Source: Nocardioides sp. zg-1308
GTDB lineage: Bacteria; Actinomycetota; Actinomycetes; Propionibacteriales; Nocardioidaceae
NCBI RefSeq assembly: GCF_013155375.1
Contig: NZ_JABJQY010000002.1
Span: 310,001 to 374,000, forward strand
Direction of reading: 5' to 3'
DNA length: 64,000 nt
Below, piece by piece: positions 56,477 through 64,000 of the stretch. Position 1 is the stretch's first letter. The number at the start of each line of letters is the position of its first letter. The notes below the pieces were generated by a model that worked only from the letters and a program-made list of their open reading frames with translations, was not told the origin of the DNA and made no database searches. A program made the position numbers and the translations under genes.

Positions 56477-56825
56477 GGAGGGTCCTTTCGATGAGCTCGA
56501 GTCGCTCATCTGTCGACGTCTTCTCGGTGATGGTGGCCTGGATGCGGACCAGGCCCTGCTCGATCAGGTCACCCAGCAGCACCCGGGTGACGCCGATCGG
56601 CATCTTGGTCAGAGCCGACACCTCGGCCACGGATCGCCGGTCGCAGACCTCGAGAACCTGCGCGGCAGAGGGGGTGAGGACGGGCGCCTCAGCACCAGCC
56701 TGGAGACGAAGTGTCGCCTCCATGGCCAGATCGACCTTGGTGGCCGTCCGACCAGCGGTGATGGTGTAGGAGCGGATGAGGCGTGGGCGGTAGCCCTCGT
56801 CCTCCGGCTCGACAGGCGGCGTCAT
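56457..56825 (-). CDS. cvnC: DUF742 protein (CvnC-like)
   Basis: 122 aa. The DUF742 pattern RLIRSYTITAGRTATKVDLA, then LTPSAAQVLEVCDRRSVAEV and GVTRVLLGDLIEQGLVRI, looks like a winged-helix or adaptor fold. Third component of Cvn complexes, linking the kinase to the GTPase. 14 bp after the roadblock gene, and it overlaps the GTPase gene by 20 bp. Confidence 0.9.
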   Translation of the reverse strand: MTPPVEPEDEGYRPRLIRSYTITAGRTATKVDLAMEATLRLQAGAEAPVLTPSAAQVLEVCDRRSVAEVSALTKMPIGVTRVLLGDLIEQGLVRIQATITEKTSTDERLELIERTLRGLRNY

Positions 56826-56839
56826 CGCACGGGGCCGGC

Positions 56840-57274
56840 TCAGCCGCCCGTACCGACGCGGGCCTGGGCCTCGACGGTACGTCCCACGCGGTCGACCAGC
56901 AGGGCCATCTCGTAGCCCACCTGGCCGATGTCGGCCTCCTCGGTCGTGAGGACCGTGAGGTTGGAGCCGTCGCCGACGCTCATGAGCATCAGGAAGCCCA
57001 TCTCCATCTCCACGATGGTCTGCATGACGGACCCGCCCTCGAACAGGCGCGCGGCTCCCACCGCGAGGCTGGCGAGACCGGAGGAGACGGCGGCGACCTG
57101 CTCGGCGCGCTCACCGGGGATGCTGGTGCTCGAGGCCATGAGGAGGCCGTCGGCCGAGACGAGGATGGCATGCGCGGCGTCGGGGACCTCCTCGACGAAG
57201 CGCGACATCACCCAGTCGAGGTCGCGGTCGTCACCAGCGGAGCTGGCGGCGGGGGCGGCGGATTCGTACGTCAT
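56840..57274 (-). CDS. cvnB: Roadblock/LC7 domain protein (CvnB-like)
   Basis: 144 aa. The roadblock fold reads [40 protein letters not shown], and a central [19 protein letters not shown]. Such proteins dimerise and act on Ras-like GTPases. ATG 57274 overlaps the kinase stop in an ATGA, tying synthesis of the two. Confidence 0.92.
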   Translation of the reverse strand: MTYESAAPAASSAGDDRDLDWVMSRFVEEVPDAAHAILVSADGLLMASSTSIPGERAEQVAAVSSGLASLAVGAARLFEGGSVMQTIVEMEMGFLMLMSVGDGSNLTVLTTEEADIGQVGYEMALLVDRVGRTVEAQARVGTGG

Positions 57275-60200
57275 GCGGGGCCTGCTTCCGTGTGCTGAGG
57301 GGGACTTTGGGCTGCTCGTCGACCACGGGAGACTCCCGCGGTGTGTGCCTGGAGCCGGCGACGGATGGCCTCGGGGTCACGCGTCTTGGCTGCCGTGGGC
57401 GGGGTAACGCTACCGGGGACGAGACGCTCCCCGGGGGCGCGGCGCGGAAGTCCGGTGACGGTCGACTCCACGACCGGGGACTCCTCGGCGACCTGCTCGG
57501 CGATCTCCCAGCCGCGGTCGACCTCGGTCTCGTGGAACTCGCCGGCCTCACCGGTCAGCCAGCCCGAGCGCATCGACTTGAAGATCGGCGAGTCGCCACT
57601 GACGCGCGCCGGCTCGGCGCCGTCGTGGAGCAGGCCGTTGCCGTTCTGGGCCTCGAGGTGGCCGTTGAGCCCGTCGTGGCCGTTCAGCTCACCGTTGCGG
57701 TGACCGTTCAGGTGACCGTTGAGCGAGTCGCCGGCGAACGCGGCGGGCGCCTCGTACGGCGTCGGGAACGGCGCCTCGTACGCCGCCGGGGCGGGCTCGG
57801 GCTCGGGCTCGACCACGGGCTCGTGGACCGGCTGGGCCGGCTCGGCCTCCGGCTCGGCGACGGCCTGGACCGGCTCGGGCTCGCGGGCAGGAGTGCCCAG
57901 GCCCAGCGGGTCACTGGCGTCGACGTGCAGGTCATCCGCGGCGGCCGGCTCCCCGGAGGAGACGGGCTCGGGCTCGGGCTCGGTGACCGGCTCGGGCTCG
58001 GGCTCGACCTCTGCCTCGGCGGACGGGCGGTCGTCGCCGAAGGCGTCGACGGGCAGGGGGTCGGAGAGCGGGTCGGACAGCGGGTCGGAGACGCGGGCGG
58101 GCTCCTCGGCGACCGGGGTCGGCTCCGACACCTGCTCCGCGACCGGCTCGGGCTCGACCACCGGCTCGGAGACCTGCTCGGGCTCGGGCTCGGAGACGGG
58201 CTCGGCGGCCCGGGCCTCCTCGACGGCCTGGCGCTGGCGCGAGGCGAGGGCGGTGATCGGGACGACCGGCGCGACCTTCTCGGGCGTGGTCGGCTCGGCC
58301 GGCTCGACGTCGGGCGTCAGGTCGGCGGCGGCGTCCGTCGAGGCGGCATCGGTCGTGGCAGCCGGGGTCGAGGCGGCGGGCGCGGCGGGCTCGCTGCGCT
58401 TGCCGAAGAGCGGACCGGTGGCCCCGGATGTCTCCGGAGGCAGGAACGCCTCGGCGCCGGTGCGCGGCATGTTGGCGCCGGGCTCGCGCCGCGGGAGCAG
58501 GCTCTCGAGGGAGGGCCGGTCCGGGGTGACGGCAGGAGCAGCAGCGGCCGCGGCGGCAGCGGGCTGCGGCTCGAGCTCGGCCTCCTTCTCGGCCTCCCTC
58601 TTCGCGGCCTTCGCCTCGGCGGCGGCGGCGCGCTCCGCAGCCTTGGCCTCGGCCTTCTCGGCGCGGGAGCGAGAGCGGGACTCGCGCTTGGACTCGGCAG
58701 CGGCGGCGGGGGCGGCGACCGAGGCGGTCTCGAGGACCTCCGGGGTCGTCGCGGCAGCGGCGGCCGGGGCGGCGGGAGCCGCGACCTGCGGGAGGTCGGG
58801 CAGCACCGACGGCGGGAGCAGCACGGTGGCCGTCATGCCGCCACCGGGGTTGCGCGCCAGGCGGGCCTGGATGTCGTGGCGCTCGGCGAGGCGGGAGACC
58901 ACGAACAGGCCCATCCGTCGGGCGGTGTCGGGCGTTGCCTCGGCACCGTGCTGGAGGTCGCTGTTGAGCTGCTCCAGCTCGGCCTGCGGCACGCCGAGGC
59001 CCGAGTCGGTGATCGTGATGGTGACGCCGTCGGGGCCGAGCTTGGCGGCGAGGCGGACCGGCTCGACGGGCGGGGAGTAGGTCAGGGCGTTGTCGACCAG
59101 CTCGGTGAGCAGGTGGACCACGTCGGCCGCGGCCTCGTCGCCCACCCGGGTGTTGAGGTGCGAGAGGATCTGCACGCGCTGGTAGTCCTGCACGCCGGAG
59201 GTCGCGGCCTGGAGGGCCTCGCCCACGGTGAGGCTGAACTGGCCGGCCGCGCGGTTCGGGGCGTCGGCGAGGATCAGCAGCGAGTCGGCCGTACGACGCA
59301 TCCGCGAGGCGAGGTGGTCGAGGCGGAAGAGCGACTCCAGGCGCTTCGGGTCCTCCTCGTCGTGCTCGAGGCGCTCGATCTGCGCGAGCTGCTGGTTGAC
59401 CAGCGAGGTGGAGCGGCGCGACAGCGTCACGAACATCGCGTTCACGGTCTGGCGGAGCTGGGCCTCACCCGAGGCGAGGTGGATGGCCTGGCGGTGGAGG
59501 TCGTCGACCGCTCGCGCGACCTGGCCGATCTCCTCGTTGGTGTGGACGTCGATCGTCTTGATCGGCTCCGGCTCCTGGCCGGCACGGATCCGGGCGACCG
59601 CGTCGGGCAGCCGGTGACGGGCCACGGCGAGCGCGCCCTCACGGACCTTGCCGATGGGCTCGAGGAGGCTGCGGGCGATGAAGAGGGCGAGCAGGACGGC
59701 CGCGGTGAGCGCGAGCAGCGTGAAGAGCGCGCCGATGAGGGCGTTGCGCTGAGCGTCGGAGGCCGCCTCGTCGAGGGTGGTGGTCACGCCGCTGACCAGC
59801 GAGGACGTGATCTCGTCGTAGGGGGCGTACGCGTCGCGTCCGCCGAGGTCGGTGGCCGCGTCGTCGCGGATCTCCCCGGCGTGGCGGGTGTTCTGCGTAC
59901 GCAGCAGGGCGGTCTGCTCGTCCGAGCCCTCGACGGAGCCGGCGAGACGGTCGATGGCGGCCGCCTCCACACCGATCTCCGAGAAGAGGTCCTGCGAGCT
60001 GGACTGCGCGAGCGTGGTGGCGATGAGGCCCTGCTGGAGGGCGAGGGAGAGCCGGCCGCTCATGGCCTGCGAGATCTGCTCGAGGCGGGGCTCGGGCGTC
60101 TCCTGCGCGGCGTTGACGCTGGTGACGAGCTGGGAGACGCTCGACTCGAGCTGGCGGACCAGGGCGATCCAGGTGGCGGGGCCGAGGTTCTCGGCACCCT

Positions 60201-60606
60201 CGGCGCGCATCGCCTGGCTGAGGTCGAGCAGTGCGTCGATCTGCTCGGACTGGCGGTCGTTGAGGTCGGCCTCGCCGCGCGACTGCACCAGCGCCTCGGA
60301 GGTGGTCGCGATGTCGTCGATGGCGTCGATCAGGTCGCCCTGGCTCGCCGCGTCGTCGGACTGCGCCGCGACCATCGCCGACTCGGCGGCGGTCAGGTAG
60401 TCGATCGCGGGGGCGATGACGGTGACCTGCTTGGCGCTGCTGGCGGCCTGGCGCGAGTCGGTGTAGTCGCCGACCACGCGCAGCGCACCGAGGACCGCCG
60501 CGAGCAGCAGCGGGATCGCCAGGGCCAGGGCCATCTTGCGGCCCAGTGGCCAACCGGCGACCGTGTTCCCAGCGCCCTTCCGGGGCCGGGCTGCATCCTG
60601 AGTCAT
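57271..60606 (-). CDS. cvnA: Conservon sensor histidine kinase (CvnA-like) with very long low-complexity tail
   Basis: 1111 aa. Helix 1 ([20 protein letters not shown]) and helix 2 ([20 protein letters not shown], about 290-310) bound a nitrate/nitrite-sensor-like extracytoplasmic region. HAMP follows ([15 protein letters not shown]), then a dimerisation part, and an ATPase domain with [11 protein letters not shown] and [13 protein letters not shown]. The last 450 residues are Ala/Pro/Glu repeats plus an Asn-Gly-His block encoded near 57640-57730. First gene of the cvnABCD operon. The known group controls development and antibiotics in Streptomyces. Confidence 0.9.
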   Translation of the reverse strand: MTQDAARPRKGAGNTVAGWPLGRKMALALAIPLLLAAVLGALRVVGDYTDSRQAASSAKQVTVIAPAIDYLTAAESAMVAAQSDDAASQGDLIDAIDDIATTSEALVQSRGEADLNDRQSEQIDALLDLSQAMRAEGAENLGPATWIALVRQLESSVSQLVTSVNAAQETPEPRLEQISQAMSGRLSLALQQGLIATTLAQSSSQDLFSEIGVEAAAIDRLAGSVEGSDEQTALLRTQNTRHAGEIRDDAATDLGGRDAYAPYDEITSSLVSGVTTTLDEAASDAQRNALIGALFTLLALTAAVLLALFIARSLLEPIGKVREGALAVARHRLPDAVARIRAGQEPEPIKTIDVHTNEEIGQVARAVDDLHRQAIHLASGEAQLRQTVNAMFVTLSRRSTSLVNQQLAQIERLEHDEEDPKRLESLFRLDHLASRMRRTADSLLILADAPNRAAGQFSLTVGEALQAATSGVQDYQRVQILSHLNTRVGDEAAADVVHLLTELVDNALTYSPPVEPVRLAAKLGPDGVTITITDSGLGVPQAELEQLNSDLQHGAEATPDTARRMGLFVVSRLAERHDIQARLARNPGGGMTATVLLPPSVLPDLPQVAAPAAPAAAAATTPEVLETASVAAPAAAAESKRESRSRSRAEKAEAKAAERAAAAEAKAAKREAEKEAELEPQPAAAAAAAAPAVTPDRPSLESLLPRREPGANMPRTGAEAFLPPETSGATGPLFGKRSEPAAPAASTPAATTDAASTDAAADLTPDVEPAEPTTPEKVAPVVPITALASRQRQAVEEARAAEPVSEPEPEQVSEPVVEPEPVAEQVSEPTPVAEEPARVSDPLSDPLSDPLPVDAFGDDRPSAEAEVEPEPEPVTEPEPEPVSSGEPAAADDLHVDASDPLGLGTPAREPEPVQAVAEPEAEPAQPVHEPVVEPEPEPAPAAYEAPFPTPYEAPAAFAGDSLNGHLNGHRNGELNGHDGLNGHLEAQNGNGLLHDGAEPARVSGDSPIFKSMRSGWLTGEAGEFHETEVDRGWEIAEQVAEESPVVESTVTGLPRRAPGERLVPGSVTPPTAAKTRDPEAIRRRLQAHTAGVSRGRRAAQSPPQHTEAGPA

Positions 60607-60862
60607 GTGTGCCTCGCGTGTGGTGAGCGGCTCTGACGACGAAACCGCCCCGGTCGGGGGACCGGAGCGAGACTCAACCTAAAGAGTCGCGCGACATTCC
60701 GTGGCGTTTTCGCAGAACTGGGGTGGCGCCGGTGTAAGGGCGTCTGGACCACTTCCGCCTCAGGCTTGCTGCCGGATGGGACGGCCCTCTGGTCAGGCCG
60801 GTCGCACGGGTGTAGGCAGGGACCCGAGGACACCGCTCCTCACGACCTGAGGAGATGGATCC

Positions 60863-61795
60863 ATGGCCGCTCTCGACACCACCCAGCTGATGGCCGAGCT
60901 CGAGCCGACGGTGGAGGAGAACCTCAACCGCCACCTCGGGCTCGCGGACGAGTGGATGCCGCACGAGTACGTGCCGTGGAGCCTGGGGCGCGACTTCGCC
61001 GACCTGGGCGGCGATCCCTGGGAGGTCGCGCAGTCGCAGCTCTCGCCGATCGCACGGACCGCGCTCGAGGTCAACCTGCTCACCGAGGACAACCTGCCGA
61101 GCTACCACCGCGAGATCGACCGCGCCTTCGGCCGCGACAGCGCGTGGGGCACCTGGGTCAACCGGTGGACCGCCGAGGAGGGCCGGCACGCCTTCTGCAT
61201 CCGCGACTACCTGCTCGTCACCCGCGGCGTCGACCCCGTCGAGCTCGAGCGGGCCCGGATGGAGACGATGGAGACGGGCTACGAGGCGCTCGACAAGTCG
61301 CTGCTCAACGTGTGCGCGTACGTCTCGTTCCAGGAGCTCGCCACCCGCATCTCGCACCGCAACACCGGCCGCTACACCGAGGAGCCGATCGCCGAGAAGC
61401 TGCTCAGCCGGGTCGCGAAGGACGAGAACCTCCACATGATCTTCTACCGCAACATCGTCTCCGCCGCGCTGCAGGTGGCGCCCAGCCAGACGATGCGGGC
61501 GATCACCGAGGAGGTCGTCGACTTCCAGATGCCCGGCAGCGTGATCCCCGGCTTCGCGCGCAAGGCGGTGCAGATGGCCAAGGCCGGGATCTACGACCTG
61601 CGCATCCACCACGACGACATCGTCACGCCGCTGCTGCGGCAGTGGGGCGTGTGGGACCTCGAGCACCTCGACGAGGACGGCGAGAAGGCCCGCGACGAGC
61701 TCGCCGCCGCGGTGGCCGCCCTCGACGGCGAGGCGACGCGCTTCGTCGAGCGCCGTGCCGAGGCCGAGGCCAAGAAGGCCGCGCGCCGGGGCTAG
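60863..61795 (+). CDS. Acyl-ACP desaturase (DesA-like, ferritin-like diiron)
   Basis: 310 aa. Diiron ligands are in VEENLNRH, TEDNLPSYH, AEEGRHAF and KDENLHMIFY, the ExxH pattern of soluble acyl-ACP desaturases. It inserts a double bond in acyl chains, in mycobacteria for mycolate or phospholipid. ATG 60863 has AGGAG 7 nt upstream. Its stop overlaps that of the convergent photolyase gene inside one CTAG. The 255-bp gap before it holds the promoters of this gene and the conservon; a GTCGCGCGAC palindrome lies within. Confidence 0.92.
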   Translation: MAALDTTQLMAELEPTVEENLNRHLGLADEWMPHEYVPWSLGRDFADLGGDPWEVAQSQLSPIARTALEVNLLTEDNLPSYHREIDRAFGRDSAWGTWVNRWTAEEGRHAFCIRDYLLVTRGVDPVELERARMETMETGYEALDKSLLNVCAYVSFQELATRISHRNTGRYTEEPIAEKLLSRVAKDENLHMIFYRNIVSAALQVAPSQTMRAITEEVVDFQMPGSVIPGFARKAVQMAKAGIYDLRIHHDDIVTPLLRQWGVWDLEHLDEDGEKARDELAAAVAALDGEATRFVERRAEAEAKKAARRG

Positions 61796-63294
61796 TCCGT
61801 CTGGTCGCTGACGCGGGGTGCCCGGTTGCCGCGCCGCTCCTCCTGCTCCACGAGGAGCGGGAGGTCCTTGAGCCGGTCCAGGCCCTGCAGCGCGCGGCCC
61901 ATCCGGTGGTTGCCGGCGAACGTCTCGCGGTGCCGGTCGAGGAACCACCAGTAGCCGGCGGTGAAGGGGCAGGCGTCGTCCCCGACGCGGACCTTGGGGT
62001 CGAAGCGGCAGGAGCCGCAGTGGTCCGACATCTTGTTGATGTAGGCACCGCCCGACGTGTAGGGCTTGGTCATCATCACCCCGCCGTCGGCGTGCTGCGA
62101 CATGCCGACGACGTTGGCCACCATCACCCAGTCGTAGCCGTCCACGAACGCCCGGTGGAACCAGTCGGTGAGCTGCTGCGGCGACCAGCCGCGCTGCAGG
62201 GCGTACGACCCCAGCACCATCAGCCGCGGGATGTGGTGCACCCAGCCGTGCTCGGAGAGACGACCGAGCGTGTGCGAGAGGCAGCGCGCGTCCGTGGCGT
62301 CCGCGTCGAGCTCGGCGAACCACTGCGGCAGCCGCTGCCGCGCGCCGAGCGCGTTCTCGTGGCGGTAGTCGTCGCCCTGGTTCCAGTAGGTGTGCCACAC
62401 GTAGTCGCGCCAGCCGATCACCTGCCGCACGAACCCCTCGACGCTCGCGATGGGCGCCGCGCCGCTGCGGTACGCCTGTTCGGCGCGCTCGACGACCTCG
62501 AGCGGGTCGAGGAGGCCGAGGTTCATCGAGGCGCTGATGAGGCTGTGCGCCATCCACGGGTCGCCCTCGAGGATCGCGTCCTCGTAGGCACCGAACTCGG
62601 GCAGCCGGTGCTCGACGAAGTGCTCCAGCGCGGCCAGCGCCTCCGCCCGGGTGGCGGCGAAGAGGCGCGGGCCGTCGCTGCCGATGGTCCGGACGGTCCC
62701 GTCGCGCTCCCACCGGTCGAGGTCCTCGCGCACCTCGGCGTCGATCTCGTCCTCGGTCGGCCACCACGGGTCGGTGACGCCGAGCGTCTCGGCGCCCTTC
62801 GGCGGTGGCAGCCGGTTGTCGTGGTCGAAGTTCCACCTGCCGCCGACCGGCTCCCCGCCGTCGACCAGCACGCCGTGCGCCAGCCGGGCGCGCCGGTAGA
62901 AGTCCTCCATCAGGAGCCGCCTGCTCCCCCGCCCCTCGGCCCAGCGCTCGAAGTCCTCGCGCGCCGTCGCGTAGCCGCGGGCCGGCAGCACCGTCACGCC
63001 GAGCCGCTCGACCAGCCCCAGCGCGGCGTACGACGTCGGGTGCAGGACCTCGACGTCACCGGCATCCTGGTGCTGCACGACCACCTCGGTGTAGGTGTCC
63101 GCCTGCACGTAGGTCATCCGCTCGCCCGCCTCGGCGGCCCGGTGGCGCATCGCGCTCAGCACCAGATGGGCCTTGGCGCGGTGGAACCGGCGCCGGCGCA
63201 GCACGCCGATCGACTCCACCATCAGCAGCGGGCCCTGGTGGTCGTCGGCGAAGTGGGGGCCCAGCTGGTCGCCGAAGAGCCATCGCGTGGTCAT
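61792..63294 (-). CDS. Fe-S cryptochrome/photolyase-related protein (PhrB type)
   Basis: 500 aa, of the (6-4) photolyase/FeS-BCP group. WLFGDQLGPHF starts the N-terminal Rossmann-type domain; GRWNFDHDNRLPPP and GWRDYVWHTYWNQGDDY mark the FAD-binding half. Cys in DARCLSH, HCGSCRF and DACPF match the four ligands of the [4Fe-4S] cluster of this group. It repairs (6-4) photoproducts with light or acts as a light sensor. Convergent with the desaturase. Confidence 0.9.
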   Translation of the reverse strand: MTTRWLFGDQLGPHFADDHQGPLLMVESIGVLRRRRFHRAKAHLVLSAMRHRAAEAGERMTYVQADTYTEVVVQHQDAGDVEVLHPTSYAALGLVERLGVTVLPARGYATAREDFERWAEGRGSRRLLMEDFYRRARLAHGVLVDGGEPVGGRWNFDHDNRLPPPKGAETLGVTDPWWPTEDEIDAEVREDLDRWERDGTVRTIGSDGPRLFAATRAEALAALEHFVEHRLPEFGAYEDAILEGDPWMAHSLISASMNLGLLDPLEVVERAEQAYRSGAAPIASVEGFVRQVIGWRDYVWHTYWNQGDDYRHENALGARQRLPQWFAELDADATDARCLSHTLGRLSEHGWVHHIPRLMVLGSYALQRGWSPQQLTDWFHRAFVDGYDWVMVANVVGMSQHADGGVMMTKPYTSGGAYINKMSDHCGSCRFDPKVRVGDDACPFTAGYWWFLDRHRETFAGNHRMGRALQGLDRLKDLPLLVEQEERRGNRAPRVSDQTD

Positions 63295-63334
63295 GGCCGG
63301 CGCCCGGTGCGTCGGGTCCGTCGAAGTGGAGTGG

Positions 63335-63547
63335 TCAGGCCCGCTCGACCTCGCTCTGCAGCTTGAGGACGACCGTGCCGTCCTCCTGCTCGATGACGTA
63401 GGCGGGGTCGTCGTCGCTGCCGTGGCGCGTGATCTCCGCCCCCTTCGTCGTGCGGGACACGTCGCCGTGGTGCACCTCGGTGACCTTGCCCTCCGCCCAC
63501 GAGCGGCCCCACTTCCACTTCACGGTCGTGCCGGTGCGGATCGCCAT
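63335..63547 (-). CDS. DUF2945 (HVA1, TUDOR-like) small protein
   Basis: 70 aa, basic. The whole protein is one DUF2945 domain: TGTTVKWKWGRSWAEGKVTE, then TTKGAEITRHGSDDDPAYVI and QEDGTVVLKLQSEV. The K-G-x-E-I-T-R-x-G-S-x-x-x-P-A-Y pattern is the family hallmark. Function is unknown; it is a small SH3/TUDOR-like barrel, probably a binding module. It lies 40 bp downstream of the photolyase on the same strand. Confidence 0.9.
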   Translation of the reverse strand: MAIRTGTTVKWKWGRSWAEGKVTEVHHGDVSRTTKGAEITRHGSDDDPAYVIEQEDGTVVLKLQSEVERA

Positions 63548-63588
63548 GGGCCCACGGTGCCACGCGGCCCCCAGCCGCGGACCACCCC

Positions 63589-64000
63589 TCAGGAGCGGAC
63601 GTGCATCCGCTCACCCTGGGGCCCGAAGATCGCCAGCACCTCGGCCGGCGTCGGCCCGGGGTTGCCCACCCAGTGCGGCGTGCGCGTGTCGAACTCGACG
63701 ACCTCGCCCGGCTCGAGGGTGATGTCGCGGTTGCCGAGGAGCAGACGCACCTTGCCGCTGAGGACGTAGAGCCACTCGTAGCCCTCGTGGGTCTGCAGGG
63801 TCGGCGGCGGGGTGTTGTCGACCGGCAGCACCATCTTGAAGGACTGCAGCCCGCCCGGCCGCCGGGTCAGGGAGATGAAGGTGCGGCCGTGCCGCACGAC
63901 CGGCTTCGAGCGGATCCGCGGGTCCCCCGTCTCCGGCGCGTCCACCAGCTCGTCGAGCGCGACGCGGTGGGCGCGCGCGAGCGGCAGCAGCAGCTCGAGG
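63589..64000 (-). CDS. XRE-cupin transcriptional regulator, C-terminal part (truncated by window edge)
   Basis: At least 136 residues are inside the window. The end of an HTH_3 domain (LELLLPLARAHRVALDELV) is read at the edge, followed by a cupin: LQTHEGYEWLYVLSGKVRLL and LEPGEVVEFDTRTPHWVGN. The layout matches XRE-cupin regulators that bind a small ligand in the barrel. The start is outside the window; target genes are unknown. Confidence 0.85.
   Translation of the reverse strand, partial: LELLLPLARAHRVALDELVDAPETGDPRIRSKPVVRHGRTFISLTRRPGGLQSFKMVLPVDNTPPPTLQTHEGYEWLYVLSGKVRLLLGNRDITLEPGEVVEFDTRTPHWVGNPGPTPAEVLAIFGPQGERMHVRS

Noticed and set aside
57292..60636. A 1114-codon open frame on the plus strand opposite cvnA
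   Set aside because: Composition is Arg/Gly/Leu-rich and follows the codon complement of cvnA. It has no domain and no promoter, and it is typical of antisense frames in GC-rich genes.

Overview
The window is high-GC actinobacterial DNA, most like Nocardioides or a close relative in Propionibacteriales. The evidence is the base composition, frequent GTG starts, tightly coupled operons, the coproporphyrin heme genes (hemQ, hemG, hemE), a Cvn-type conservon, LigC and LigD-polymerase proteins, and the gene order. From memory of the Mycobacterium tuberculosis map, prs-glmU-tRNA-Gln and msrB...hemQ-hemG-hemE-DUF3000-RNase D recall conserved actinobacterial neighbourhoods. I see no IS element, phage gene, rRNA or CRISPR array.

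Layout. 0-4.5 kb: 3' end of pepN, prs and glmU (PRPP and UDP-GlcNAc supply), a small frameshifted gene, and an unusual tRNA-Gln whose 5' end and promoter are tandemly duplicated beside a long hairpin. 4.5-8 kb: two coupled ABC ATPase/permease pairs. 8-11.1 kb: a five-gene, type VII-like cargo operon with no secretion machine. 11.1-18 kb: LigC, a stress-type protein, a sulfotransferase divergent from a glycosyltransferase-Stealth fusion, and a LigD-type polymerase. 18-32.6 kb: msrB, a cysteine dioxygenase/rhodanese pair, heme genes, and between hemG and hemE an accessory block with a NYN-LOTUS protein and an alkanesulfonate operon controlled by a LysR regulator; then DUF3000 and RNase D. 32.6-41.4 kb: solute-binding lipoprotein, solitary MazF-like protein, HrpA helicase, and an ECF42-type sigma factor with its DGPF partner. 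41.4-50.5 kb: two-component system, SDR, DUF402, ThrE exporter, YbdK-type ligase, wax ester synthase and an orphan adenine methyltransferase. 50.6-64 kb: phosphodiester glycosidase, RelA/SpoT-like protein lacking the usual catalytic Glu, cation antiporter, a conservon with a linked amino-acid-binding lipoprotein, acyl-ACP desaturase, Fe-S photolyase, DUF2945 protein and a partial XRE-cupin regulator.

A recurring theme is leaderless expression. At least 18 genes have a TANNNT -10 hexamer exactly 6 or 7 nt before the start codon, and this fixes several starts. Sulfur metabolism is a second theme (cysteine oxidation, sulfonate use, sulfotransferase, MsrB). The most attractive candidate for an undescribed system is the 8-11 kb operon: a WXG-type protein with a glycine-zipper C-terminus followed by an overlapping four-helix membrane protein, laid out like a membrane-active effector with its immunity protein. 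All functional calls come from reading the sequence and family knowledge; no database search was run.
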